From Acidobacteriota bacterium (GTDB taxonomy: Bacteria > Acidobacteriota > Terriglobia > Terriglobales > Acidobacteriaceae), in contig QIAU01000126.1 in assembly GCA_003225055.1 (NCBI GenBank), positions 1 to 64,000 of the forward strand: 64,000 nucleotides of DNA, in the 5' to 3' direction. The notes beneath the pieces are model-generated. The model searched no databases and had not been told where the DNA came from. It saw nothing but the letters and a program-made list of their open reading frames with translations. The first letter of the stretch is position 1; each line of letters begins with the position of its first letter. Positions 1 to 8,331 of the stretch are shown one piece after another. The translations under genes were made by a program, and so were the position numbers.

Positions 1-692
1 AACAAATCGAGATAGCGAGCCACGGTCTTGCCGTCGACACCGAGACCGCGCGCTAGCGTGGCCGCATTCAACAGCGTTGACTGATTGTGCGCAAGCATGG
101 TCCAAAATCGCCGCAGAGTTTCTGCCGGGACCCTGGGACCGAATTGCGGGATGTCGCGCTCCAGGTAGGTGCGGATGAAATCCAGCCGCCACTTGAAGCT
201 ACCGGTGTCGTTGTCGGCGAGAAAACTTGGAGGGAATCCGCCGCGCAGCCATAGGCGGTCGACCTGATCGTGTTTGACCTCGAGTGCATCAAACGGGGCC
301 AGTTCCAGAAAGGCAATCCGGCCAGCGAGGCTCTCTCCTGACTGTTTTATCAGATCGACCGAAGCCGATCCGAGGAGTAGGAAGCGGCCAACCTGCTTGC
401 CACGCCGCCGGCCTCTGTCAATCAGACCCCGGAGGCTCTGGAAAAGCTCGGGTGTCCGGTGTACCTCGTCGAGGATCACCAACGTGTCCTCATGGTCGGC
501 AAGGTAGCCCTCGGGGTCCGTGAGTTTCACGCGGTCAGAGGGACTCTCGAGGTCGAGATACAGCGAAGGGCGTGTGTGGGCAATCTCAAGAGCAAGGGTC
601 GTTTTTCCGGCCTGGCGTGGCCCCAGCAATGCGACGGCGGGATTGCTGTCAATCGAAGCAACAAGTTCTTTATGTATGCGGCGCTCAATCAT
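1..692 (-). CDS. DUF4143-type AAA ATPase, partial (C-terminus outside window)
   Basis: Read on the minus strand from an ATG at 692; the frame stays open to base 1, so about 230 N-terminal residues are visible. Residues 24-31 (GPRQAGKT) form a Walker A loop. Residues 74-79 (LDEVHR) are the Walker B / DEVH box, followed by a LLLGSAS sensor-like strand. The order and the later WLRGGFPPSFL and YLERDIPQFG segments match the AAA_14 / DUF4143 family of predicted ATPases, which usually carry a C-terminal nuclease-like domain; that part lies beyond the window. The physiological role of this family is not established. A second member lies at 1796-2935 on the same strand. The family assignment is firm; the function is unknown. 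Confidence 0.85.
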   Translation of the reverse strand, partial: MIERRIHKELVASIDSNPAVALLGPRQAGKTTLALEIAHTRPSLYLDLESPSDRVKLTDPEGYLADHEDTLVILDEVHRTPELFQSLRGLIDRGRRRGKQVGRFLLLGSASVDLIKQSGESLAGRIAFLELAPFDALEVKHDQVDRLWLRGGFPPSFLADNDTGSFKWRLDFIRTYLERDIPQFGPRVPAETLRRFWTMLAHNQSTLLNAATLARGLGVDGKTVARYLDL

Positions 693-762
693 CCTTGCAA
701 TTATGGAGCATTGCGCCATTTTTGCAAGGTATTTAAACCTGGTGAGCTTATACTGTCTCGGA

Positions 763-787
763 TACCGTACCGTACGTACCGTACGGC
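763..787. repeat. Short TACCG/TACG tandem repeat upstream of the ATPase
   Basis: Four closely spaced TACCG/TACGG units lie about 70-95 bases upstream of the ATPase start at 692, on the promoter side of that gene. A near-palindrome (GGTATTTAAACC, 729-740) sits between the repeat and the gene. An operator role is only a guess. Confidence 0.3.
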
Positions 788-823
788 CCTCTCCACGGAC
801 CATTTAAGCGGCCTCTTGGAACC

Positions 824-855
824 AAGTTCGAAAATCGTTCTGCTAGGGCCGACCA
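824..855. repeat. WSALADDF-type remnant, copy A
   Basis: One of three related 31-34 bp segments (also 1628-1658 and 3311-3343) sharing AAAATCG, then TGC(T/C)AG(G/A)GCCGACC. Read on the minus strand, this copy encodes WSALA and then DDFRT after a 1-nt slip. It looks like a decayed coding fragment rather than a regulatory site. Confidence 0.5.
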
Positions 856-1169
856 ATCAATTCGGTCCTGAATATCAGGCACTTGCGAACATAGCCATCC
901 AACACTTTTGAACTGCATTGCCTCCTATTGGCTGATCACACGAGTTCAGCTGTGGCAAGCGCCAATCAGGACTGCAAGCTGGCGCGGTTGCCGAGGCCTC
1001 CGTGGACGACTGCGGCCCAGTTAGGCCTTCGCCGTGATTGCGGAGATGTCCAGTTTTGATCCAGGAACTCCAGAACCGCTTGAATCCTAGCGACAATCGC
1101 AACCGCCATTCGTATGCCATGCAGGGCGCGTCGAATTCAACTGTCGGCTTCAGCAGAGACTTGCAGAGA

Positions 1170-1379
1170 CTTATGGTTGCCCCAGCAACCGAGCTTGGGT
1201 ACGCAATTGGCAATGCCGACCTTTCCGGGGATATGGCGTTACGCATCGAAAAGGCTTTTGGAGTCAAGATGGACACGCTCATGAGGATGCAGGCTTCCTA
1301 CGATATCGCCCAGACCCGCAAGCGGGAGGGACAAATTCATGTTCGGCGAATTCATCAGGCAGCCGATGCTCCTGCATAA
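1170..1379 (+). pseudogene. HigA-like antitoxin remnant (C-terminal half)
   Basis: The reading frame encodes VAPAT, then NADLSGDMALRIEKAFGV, MQASYDIAQTRKREG and a basic tail. This matches the C-terminal half of HigA/VapI-type addiction-module antitoxins: the recognition helix, the 'S..MALR(L/I)EKAFG' helix and the 'Q..YD.AQ.RKREG' segment. The N-terminal HTH helices are not recognisable upstream in this frame, no ribosome-binding site is evident, and no HigB/RelE toxin lies next to it. I therefore read it as a decayed antitoxin. An antitoxin remnant between two DUF4143 ATPases fits a region of accessory-gene turnover. Confidence 0.6.
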
Positions 1380-1795
1380 AGGGTTGTGGTTTACAGCAAT
1401 CCGCCTCTTTTGTTTTCGATCCGGGACCGGGCGCACGCTGCCGACCGGTTGCTTGCGAATGAGCTAGCTAAGTTTCCCATGATCCTGCTGGCTCACAAGG
1501 GATCATGAAAATGCGCTGACGCGCAATCAGTCACTTACGGCTATTTTCGAGGGAGCTAGAGTGTGAGCGTTCTAGGTGATTCACGCCTGCTGTGCTGAAA
1601 GCTTACTGCAAAATTCATACAGCCAAAAAGTTCGAAAATCGTCTGCCAGAGCCGACCATTCTAGCTCTAGCCGGTAGACACGGGCCATCAGTCGTCCTTT
1701 GCCCCCTGAAGCAATGACGGCCTGTGGAGCAGCCTGTCCGGGCTGAAAAAGGTTTGGCAGATGGAAGTCAGGAAAGCACTCGCGTTCCAGAGTTG
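1380..1795. other. Intergenic region with decayed coding remnant
   Basis: No intact gene is recognisable. The minus-strand frame ending at 1581 carries the peptide ELEWSALADDFRTF close to its end, the best preserved of three such remnants in this part of the window. The rest shows no structure I can assign. Confidence 0.4.
1628..1658. repeat. WSALADDF-type remnant, copy B
   Basis: Best preserved copy of the motif at 824-855 and 3311-3343. The minus-strand frame reads EWSALADDFRTFWLYE before a stop at 1581-1583. Shared bases with copies A and C include GTTCGAAAATCG and GCCGACCA. Confidence 0.5.
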
Positions 1796-2935
1796 CTATG
1801 AAGCAAGTAGCTCGGCGAAAGACCTGAGGCTTTGAAAGCGCACTTTCAATGCTCCATAGGTGCGGGAGAAAGCACGCTCCACATCGTGTGCGAGGACAAG
1901 GTTCTCGCCTTCGGGGTGTTGGCGTCGGAGCGCGATTAGATTGGCAGGATCGAAGTTGCTCGCGGACCATTTGCACTCGATGGCGAGGGGTTTCTTTCGG
2001 TTGGTCGCCACGACAAAGTCCACTTCATGCCCGCGCTTGTCTCGCCAATAGAAAACCTCGCGATTCTGTGAGCGAGCCATAATTTCATTGAGCACGAAAT
2101 GCTCCCATAATACGCCGAAGTCGTCGTTTCGCAAGTCCTGCCAGCCACGGTAGTAGCAGGTGAATCCTGTGTCGAAGCCATAGACTTTAGGTGCGGAGAC
2201 GATTTCGGTTGGCCGGCGACTGCTGAACGGACGAATCACATGTGCGACAAATGTTGCTTCAAGAACACGAAGGTAGTTTGAAATGGTGGGACGGCTCACT
2301 TCGCAAGGGCGGGCAAATCGAGTGGCATCAAAGATGCCGCCGCTTTGTGCCATGACTAGCTCGGTGAATCGCTGGAACGAATCTCGCCTCTCCAGGCGAA
2401 AGAGCTCCTGAATGTCCTTGGCCCAGTAAGCGTCCATCCATTCCTGAAAATCTCGTTCGGGGAGCTTGTCGGGCAAGAAGAACGGAGGCAACCCACCTCG
2501 CAGAAGACGGTTTTTGATGTCGGTCCGCTTGGCATCGTCCATGTCGGGAAGGCACATGGGAGTTAGCCAGAGGTCTCTTTTGCGTCCGGCTAGCGTGTCT
2601 CGGAATTTTGTCGACGCACCTAGAGTAGAAGAGCCAGTTGCCACTACATGCGTATACGGATAATGATCGGCTGCAATCTTGAGCAATTCCGATGGGTTCT
2701 GCAACCGGTGGATCTCATCCAAAACAATCCGCTTGCCCGGCAAACCGTCGAAAAAGCTTTGGGGGTCGAGCATCATCTGTCGGACGCGAGGCAGTTCGCA
2801 GTCGAAATACTCGATGTCAGGGAGGCTCTGGCACAGGCACGTCTTTCCGACTCGACGAACCCCAGCGACCCAGACTACAGAGCGGTCCTTCCACGCTTGT
2901 TCGAGCAGACCTAGCCAGAAGTGTCGTCGTACCAT
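1796..2935 (-). CDS. DUF4143-type AAA ATPase with PD-(D/E)XK-like C-terminal domain
   Basis: A complete protein of 379 residues. Residues 25-32 (GVRRVGKT) form the Walker A loop, followed by a Walker B / DEIHR box near residue 70 and an ATGSS sensor strand near 95. Residues 160-250 contain a winged-helix-like segment (ISNYLRVLEATFVAHVIRPF) typical of DUF4143 proteins. About residues 300-322 show EVDFVV and then IECKW, the E-x-D ... E-x-K spacing of a PD-(D/E)XK nuclease fold. ATPases of this class occur widely as scattered accessory genes, and their substrate is unknown. It stands alone: the nearest neighbours are remnants. It is related to the partial gene at 1-692 but clearly divergent, so the pair is not a recent duplication. 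Confidence 0.85.
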   Translation of the reverse strand: MVRRHFWLGLLEQAWKDRSVVWVAGVRRVGKTCLCQSLPDIEYFDCELPRVRQMMLDPQSFFDGLPGKRIVLDEIHRLQNPSELLKIAADHYPYTHVVATGSSTLGASTKFRDTLAGRKRDLWLTPMCLPDMDDAKRTDIKNRLLRGGLPPFFLPDKLPERDFQEWMDAYWAKDIQELFRLERRDSFQRFTELVMAQSGGIFDATRFARPCEVSRPTISNYLRVLEATFVAHVIRPFSSRRPTEIVSAPKVYGFDTGFTCYYRGWQDLRNDDFGVLWEHFVLNEIMARSQNREVFYWRDKRGHEVDFVVATNRKKPLAIECKWSASNFDPANLIALRRQHPEGENLVLAHDVERAFSRTYGALKVRFQSLRSFAELLAS

Positions 2936-3607
2936 ATGAAACCATGCTTACACATAGTAGCGCCAAACGCAAACGCATTTACGCTTGGCCAAGGAGCCCC
3001 TTAGCGGGTCACATGGTTCGACAGACTCGAATGTGATCGGGATCTCGGGTCAAGGAGGAGTAGTCCTACTCAAGAAACAGGTTCTGCGAATATTTTTGCG
3101 GTGGTCGGTAGGGCGGCCGCAGCGGTCCGTATGGAACGACCTGTCACAGACTATTTTGGACCCTCGCTTTTTGGGCACCGAAGCGCTGATTCGTCGGAAG
3201 CTTCCTCCGACAGAAGACGCAGGTTCGGCACGAAGACCTACCGCATAAAAGTGGACGAGGACTCTCCTTTGGCAATGGCCACCTCTGGCAGGCTGAGGGG
3301 TACACCCGAGAGTTCTCGCTAAAATCGTTTGCTAGGGCCGACCGACCTCAATTGGGTACCACGAGGCGAAAGACGTAGTCTCAATACGTAATCGTCGTTT
3401 CCGCCGCCGCTGTAATTAGGTGTAATTTTTCGGATTACTTGCCCCCGCCAAACACTCTCTCTTCTGATTTAGTCCTACCTGGAAGAGAACGATCGTGACA
3501 AGATGTCGGAGCCGAATGTGCAGGTCCAGTGGATCGCGCGGGATAAGTTCTTATCCCGGTGCAGTGCAGCTGATGTTTTTCGGATGTAGGATTTCTCTGG
3601 TTAGCAC
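2936..3607. other. Non-coding / decayed stretch
   Basis: No gene recognised in about 670 bases. It contains the third WSALADDF-type remnant (3311-3343). It also contains a perfect 9-bp inverted repeat (CGGGATAAG, 2-base loop, CTTATCCCG) at 3539-3558, inside a 28-codon open frame starting at 3503 that I cannot assign. Confidence 0.4.
3311..3343. repeat. WSALADDF-type remnant, copy C
   Basis: Third copy of the motif at 824-855 and 1628-1658. On the minus strand it reads SALANDFSEN. Confidence 0.45.
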
Positions 3608-3676
3608 CCGGAGGGCGGTGAAGCCCTCCGGCCTAAACCAATCACGGGAGTTAGCTCTCCCGGAGGGAGGTCCCTC
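3608..3676. repeat. Three consecutive hairpins
   Basis: Three perfect inverted repeats follow one another. They are CCGGAGGGC/GCCCTCCGG (3608-3631, 9-bp arms, 6-base loop), CGGGAG/CTCCCG (3645-3662) and GAGGGA/TCCCTC (3663-3676, 2-base loop). The first is followed by GCCTAAACCAAT, like the GGCTAACGAAT that trails other hairpins in this window. They end directly before the ATG of the transposase-like fragment at 3677. They look like a REP-type cluster. Confidence 0.6.
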
Positions 3677-3850
3677 ATGCAAATGCTACACCCCCACCGC
3701 GGCGCCATCCAACAGTATCTGCAACAACTTTCCGATCCCGATCCGTATCGTCCCGACAGCTGTCCGCAATGCCAAGCCGGTTGTGCTCTCCGTGCCCACA
3801 GTTTCATTCTCCCGCCCATGGATCGCGAGCCAAGCCTTTGGAATAAATAA
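3677..3850 (+). pseudogene. Zinc-ribbon transposase-like N-terminal fragment (DUF6431-like)
   Basis: A 57-codon frame begins MQMLHPHRGAIQQYLQQL and contains YRPDSCPQCQAGCALRAHSF. This is the beginning of a zinc-ribbon domain found at the N-terminus of transposase-associated DUF6431-type proteins, which normally continue for well over 100 residues. Here it ends at TAA 3848-3850 after LWNK, so only the N-terminal part survives. The link to a mobile element is by family resemblance. No transposase core or terminal inverted repeats were seen. Confidence 0.45.
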
Positions 3851-3947
3851 ATTCACCCGCCAGCCACTGCTCGAAAGGTGGCGAACTGGAGAAGGGAGCT
3901 CGAGCAAGCCGTTGCAGGATGCCCCTTTTGGCTGATACGTTTGCCAC

Positions 3948-6656
3948 ATGGATTCGGTTTCCCTTGCGCCGATCCTGACTCCGCACGGGCGTCTCGCGTT
4001 GGCGGAGGAAGATGGCGCGCCACTTCTTGATCCCGATCTTGCGCGACGCTTGCGCGACGCTTTCGCGCGTGGGCCGGGTCACGGTCTTCTGCAACTCGGT
4101 GCGGGTGAGGTGGGGACCGCGCTGCCTCCTGCTTTCTCGTTTTGGCGCGAATTCGGCGCGCGATACGTGACCGCCCTTTGCACGCAGCCAGAAGCGGAGG
4201 CGTCTCCACAGGACGCGTATGTGCCACCCCCGCCGGACCTAGAACTGGAGTGGTTAGCCCTGGGCGCGCCGACCATGATGGGGGCAGAATACCTGGCAGC
4301 CCGAGTGCTCCACGCTCTCTGGCAAGAAACGGACGCGGCCTTCCGGCTGGAGCTGTCCGAGTGGAGATGCGGCGTTCAGGAGTTTCTCAAGAACCGCAAC
4401 CCGGCGTGGAACCTGGTCGGGCGGGTGCACTTCAACCTCGCCGAAAATCGTAAGGATGAGGAGGCACCGTTCGCATTTCTCGCCACCTACACGACGCGTC
4501 TTTCCGCCCACGCCAAGGCGCAGCATCTTCCCCTGGGCCAGGCGATGCGCGAGTATGCGGGCGCGGCCAACAAGGGTCGTCTGTTGTCTCTGCTTCTGCC
4601 CGTGCAACGTGCGGCGGAGAGCTGTCCGTGGCTAAAAGCCATGGTTGACGCGGGTGAAATCTTCCATCCATTGCGCTGGCAGCCCAATAAAGCTTTACAG
4701 CTCCTGAGAGATGTCCCGCAATTGGAGAGCGCGGGCGTGGTCGTGCGGATGCCAGCGAACTGGCGGTCGAACCGACCTCCGCGTCCGCAGGTGACGGGCA
4801 GAGTGGGCGGCAGCACGCCGTCGGGCTTGGGCAAGGACGCGCTCCTCGATTTCCGCATGGAAGTCACACTCGACGGCGAAACCTTGACGGCGGAGGAAAT
4901 CAGGGAATTGCTGGCCAAGTCCGACGGCCTGGCGCTAGTGCGGGGACGCTGGGTCGAAGTTGACCATGAACGACTGGGTGGTATGATCGAGCACTTTGGC
5001 GCAGTTGAGCGCACGGCCGCCCAAAATGGCATCAGCTTTGGGGAGGCCATGCGCATGGTCGCCGGTGCCGCTGTTGGCGCCGATGGCGCGTCCGGCGGCA
5101 CCGATCCTGACTGGGCGCAAGTGGTCGCAGGTCCCTGGTTGGCAGAAACCTTGAACGGGCTGCGCAGTCCTGAAGGGCTGGCCCGCATTGACCCCGGCGC
5201 GGCACTGCATGGGAACCTGCGGCCCTACCAGCAAGTGGGCATGCGCTGGCTCTACCTCCTGGCGAAGCTCGGGCTGGGCGCATGCCTGGCTGACGACATG
5301 GGACTAGGCAAGACCGTTCAAGTGCTCTCGCTGCTGCTCGTGCTCAAGACGCAGGCGAATGGCCAGGGGCAACCAAACCTGCTGGTTGCTCCCGCCTCGC
5401 TGCTCGCCAACTGGGCGTCAGAACTGGAACGCTTTGCGCCGAGCTTGAGGGCCCTGATCGCCCATCCCTCGGCAATGAACGCGGCCGATCTGAAGACGCT
5501 TGCCCCCGAGCGTCTGCGGGAAATGGATCTGGTCATCACCAGCTATGGATCATTGCTCCGCATGCCGTGGATTGCCGAGGCCTCATGGCAACTGGTCGTG
5601 CTCGACGAAGCGCAGGCCATCAAGAATCCGGACGCGAAGCAGACTCACGCTGCCAAGAAGCTCAAGGCACAATCGAGATTCGCGCTTACCGGCACGCCTA
5701 TCGAAAACCGCCTGGGAGATTTGTGGTCCATTTTCGATTTCATCAACCCGGGTCTGCTCGGGTCGGCAAAGGAATTTACCCGTTTCACAAAACATCTGGC
5801 GGACCGGCCGCACAACCCCTACGGGCCTTTGCGCGAACTGGTACGACCGTACATACTGCGAAGGCTGAAGACCGACAAAACGGTGATTTCCGATCTGCCG
5901 GACAAGACCGAGGTCAAGGCGTTCTGCCAGCTTACCCGGAAACAAGTGGCGCTCTATCAGCAATCGGTCGAAGAACTGGCGGAGTTGCTCGATAACACTG
6001 AGGGTATCCAACGCAAGGGTCTGATCCTGTCGTTCCTGATGCGGTTCAAGCAGATTTGCAATCACCCGTCCCAGTGGCTGGTCGACGGGGCATGGAACGA
6101 GGCAGACAGCGGCAAGTGGACGCGCTTGCGGGAGATCGCCGAAGTGATTGCCGCCAAACAAGAGAAGGTGCTGGTATTCACTCAGTTTCGCCAGGTAACG
6201 GCTCCTCTGGCAGAGTTCCTCGGATCAGTTTTCGGTCGCCCGGGCCTGGTTCTCCACGGAGAAACCGAGGTCAAGAAGCGCAAGGATCTGGTGCGGCGCT
6301 TCCAGGAAGATGAATCCGTCGGATTCTTCGTGCTTTCACTCAAAGCCGGGGGTGTGGGCCTCAATCTTACCGCTGCCTCTCACGTTGTGCATTTCGATCG
6401 ATGGTGGAATCCGGCTGTGGAAAACCAGGCGACAGACCGGACTTTTCGTATTGGACAGAACAAGAACGTGCTGGTACACAAGTTCGTGTGTCGGGGAACG
6501 ATCGAGGAAAAGATCGACCAGATGATCGAGGGCAAGCAGCAGCTTTCCAGGGAATTGCTCGAAGGCGGCGCAGACCTGCTCTTGACCGAACTGAAAGACG
6601 AGGAGTTGCTCAGGCTGGTTGCGCTGGATCTCAACCGCGCTCTCAAGGAGAACTGA
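3948..6656 (+). CDS. SNF2-family DEAD/DEAH-box helicase (HepA/RapA-like)
   Basis: A 902-residue Swi2/Snf2-type ATPase that would move along double-stranded DNA or remodel protein-DNA complexes. An N-terminal accessory region (about 1-400) precedes the motor. Motif I is DDMGLGKT near residue 449, motif II is LDEAQAI near 552, LTGTPIENRLGDLWS follows, and the C-terminal RecA lobe ends with motif VI (TDRTFRIGQ) near 827. All ATPase motifs are intact. The start was chosen because the LTPHGRLAL opening matches the family beginning. The SWIM zinc-finger gene starts 3 bases after the stop, so the two are almost certainly one operon and probably one complex. The biological target of this bacterial pair is not known; a role in repair or transcription recycling is inference. 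Confidence 0.93.
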   Translation: MDSVSLAPILTPHGRLALAEEDGAPLLDPDLARRLRDAFARGPGHGLLQLGAGEVGTALPPAFSFWREFGARYVTALCTQPEAEASPQDAYVPPPPDLELEWLALGAPTMMGAEYLAARVLHALWQETDAAFRLELSEWRCGVQEFLKNRNPAWNLVGRVHFNLAENRKDEEAPFAFLATYTTRLSAHAKAQHLPLGQAMREYAGAANKGRLLSLLLPVQRAAESCPWLKAMVDAGEIFHPLRWQPNKALQLLRDVPQLESAGVVVRMPANWRSNRPPRPQVTGRVGGSTPSGLGKDALLDFRMEVTLDGETLTAEEIRELLAKSDGLALVRGRWVEVDHERLGGMIEHFGAVERTAAQNGISFGEAMRMVAGAAVGADGASGGTDPDWAQVVAGPWLAETLNGLRSPEGLARIDPGAALHGNLRPYQQVGMRWLYLLAKLGLGACLADDMGLGKTVQVLSLLLVLKTQANGQGQPNLLVAPASLLANWASELERFAPSLRALIAHPSAMNAADLKTLAPERLREMDLVITSYGSLLRMPWIAEASWQLVVLDEAQAIKNPDAKQTHAAKKLKAQSRFALTGTPIENRLGDLWSIFDFINPGLLGSAKEFTRFTKHLADRPHNPYGPLRELVRPYILRRLKTDKTVISDLPDKTEVKAFCQLTRKQVALYQQSVEELAELLDNTEGIQRKGLILSFLMRFKQICNHPSQWLVDGAWNEADSGKWTRLREIAEVIAAKQEKVLVFTQFRQVTAPLAEFLGSVFGRPGLVLHGETEVKKRKDLVRRFQEDESVGFFVLSLKAGGVGLNLTAASHVVHFDRWWNPAVENQATDRTFRIGQNKNVLVHKFVCRGTIEEKIDQMIEGKQQLSRELLEGGADLLLTELKDEELLRLVALDLNRALKEN

Positions 6657-6659
6657 CCC

Positions 6660-7529
6660 GTGTACTATGAATGGGGATGGAAACGGTATGTATCAGTGGT
6701 GGAGCGGCGGCGGCAAGCCGCCAACAAGATCGCGAAGCTCCGGAAGAAAGGGCAGACCGTTTCGCCGGTCCTCATCCAGGGGAGGGCCATCGCCAGGACG
6801 TTCTGGGGCAAGGCCTGGTGCGACAACCTGGAGCGCTATAGTGATTTTGCTAACCGCCTGCCGCGCGGGCGGACCTATGTGCGCAACGGTTCGGTTATCG
6901 ATCTGCAAATCTCGCCTGGCAAAATCGAAGCGCTGGTCAGCGGCTCGGACATTTATACCGTGGCTATAAGCGTCGCTTCGGTCACGAAAGCACGCTGGAA
7001 AGCTATCTGCAGGGACTGTGGCGGAGCGATTGATTCCCTCGTCGAACTTCTGCAGGGACGTCTCTCCAAGGGCGTCATGGAACGGATCTGCCGGCAAAGA
7101 ACTGGCCTGTTCCCGTCGCCTAACGAGATCAAGCTCTCGTGCAGTTGCCCGGACTGGGCTGAGATGTGCAAGCACGTCGCAGCGGTCCTCTATGGCATCG
7201 GCGCACGGCTCGACCAGCAACCGGAACTTCTCTTTAGACTCAATCAGGTGGACGAGAACGACCTCATTGCTAAAGCCGGCGACTCGCTTCCGCTGGCGAA
7301 CAAAGGACCTGCTGCGGCAAAGGTCCTCGGCAGCGGCGAAGACCTCGCCGAACTGTTTGGCTTGGATATACAACAGAGCACGGCGGGCAACAACAAGCTG
7401 TCCGATACCCCGACCGCAAGAAAATCGAAGGCTATCACGGCCAAGGCTGCAACCCCGCGCCCGCGGACAAGAGGAGGGCAGGCTGCAAAGAAGCGTCCGC
7501 TCGCGCACGGTGGAGAGTACCGGGCCTGA
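6660..7529 (+). CDS. SWIM zinc-finger protein, partner of SNF2 helicase
   Basis: 289 residues with a GTG start; AAGGAG lies 11 bases upstream inside the helicase 3' end. The N-terminus (YYEWGWKRYVSV) and FWGKAWCDNLERYSDF are conserved in SWIM proteins encoded beside SNF2 helicases. The SWIM finger CSCPDWAEMCKH (C-x-C-x6-C-x-H) lies at about residues 161-172 and should bind one zinc. The C-terminal 70 residues are lysine- and arginine-rich and look disordered, with a possible nucleic-acid-binding role. The 3-base gap to the helicase indicates translational coupling. SWIM domains bind DNA or protein; which applies here is unknown. Confidence 0.9.
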   Translation: MYYEWGWKRYVSVVERRRQAANKIAKLRKKGQTVSPVLIQGRAIARTFWGKAWCDNLERYSDFANRLPRGRTYVRNGSVIDLQISPGKIEALVSGSDIYTVAISVASVTKARWKAICRDCGGAIDSLVELLQGRLSKGVMERICRQRTGLFPSPNEIKLSCSCPDWAEMCKHVAAVLYGIGARLDQQPELLFRLNQVDENDLIAKAGDSLPLANKGPAAAKVLGSGEDLAELFGLDIQQSTAGNNKLSDTPTARKSKAITAKAATPRPRTRGGQAAKKRPLAHGGEYRA

Positions 7530-7836
7530 CGCCGCCAAAGGCGCTGCCCGGAACCATGCAGACAGAAGACCTGATCAGAAACTTAGAGGATGGGTAGGGC
7601 CCCGATCTAGCGTGAGTTTACCTGGGCATCGGCTCCGCCTGACAAATAAAAACTCAAGATCGCCGCGGATTTACTGGGTATTTCGGCTCTCGCTCGCATT
7701 CGCAATTGGTATACACAAACAATATCGGCCTATTGTGGGTGCGTTTGTCTCCTGTTAACTCGCTCTGCTCGGAATGACAAGAGGAAAAATGTAATGACAA
7801 GAAGGAAGGGGGCTGACAGGCGGCAAGAAGCGCGGA
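7530..7836. other. Intergenic region, no gene seen
   Basis: About 300 bases with no supported ORF. It contains CTCGGAATGACA (7769-7780), and GGAATGACAAC recurs at 7834-7844, resembling the short GTCATTCCGAG-type repeats common between genes in related genomes. Confidence 0.35.
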
Positions 7837-8111
7837 ATGACAACAGGTACTTCCGACGAGTTCATCGGCAGCAGCTTCAACAGCGGGGTGCTGAGCAAGG
7901 AGGACATCATCCCATAGGGCTCAGGGCCTGGCGGGTTTGCGAGCGCGACTCCGGTCGAAACGACTGCCCGAGTCTTTGGCGACACCGGCGTGCTGATGGG
8001 GTTATCAATACAGCCGGCGGGCCCCAAGCAAAGCCGATTCGCGTGACGCTGGTTTGTCAGAAGAGGCCGCCGGGATGGCCGATCATCGCGGCACAATTGG
8101 CACCTATGTAG
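7837..8111 (+). pseudogene. Decayed DUF4440 / SnoaL-like (NTF2 fold) gene
   Basis: From the ATG at 7837 the frame reads MTTGTSDEFIGSSFNSGVLS, then KEDIIP and a stop. The same frame continues with TPVETTARVFGDTGVLMGLS and IQPAGPK, and a different frame supplies IRVTLVCQKRPPGW and IIAAQLAPM up to TAG at 8109. The order 'EFIG...VL.K..ii', 'VRVFGDTGVL.G', 'RVT.V..KR..GW.iiAAQ' is that of DUF4440 / SnoaL-like small NTF2-fold proteins. At least one stop and one frameshift break it, so it should not make a functional protein. Confidence 0.7.
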
Positions 8112-8165
8112 AGACCGGTCCGGATGGGCGTGTAATAACACCGTCTTGGGCACGCAAGATCCTTC

Positions 8166-8183
8166 GGGGAGCGCGCGCTCCCC
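8166..8183. repeat. 18-bp perfect palindrome
   Basis: GGGGAGCGCGCGCTCCCC is its own reverse complement. It lies directly before the 113-bp dispersed repeat at 8184-8296. Confidence 0.6.
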
Positions 8184-8296
8184 GTCAGAGTCTGTGACTT
8201 TTTGGGATGAAGCGATTTTTCCGGTACGTAACTGCTTGTTTTCCGCATCGCTCCGTGCGAGAAAAACGAGAAAGTCACCAACCCTCAAGATGACAA
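8184..8296. repeat. Long dispersed intergenic repeat, copy 1
   Basis: About 113 bp, clearly homologous to 34683-34796. Shared blocks in order are CAGAGT(C/T)TGTGA, AGCGATTTTTCCGG, GCTG/CTTGTTTTC with CATC(G/A)CTCCG, GAAAACGA-like, AAGTC, CC(A)AACYCTCA and TTGACA/ATGACA. Both copies are intergenic and in the same orientation. No transposase is attached, so they resemble a non-autonomous element or a structured non-coding sequence. Confidence 0.7.
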
Positions 8297-8331
8297 CATC
8301 CAGCCGAAAGCCACTTACGACGCCATCGGCG

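Noticed and set aside
3495-3935. 146-codon plus-strand ORF
   Set aside because: Overlaps the hairpin cluster and a better supported frame; no family resemblance.
1-8300. Complete toxin-antitoxin or defence island
   Set aside because: Only an antitoxin half is present, no toxin, and the ATPases and helicase are not a known defence set.
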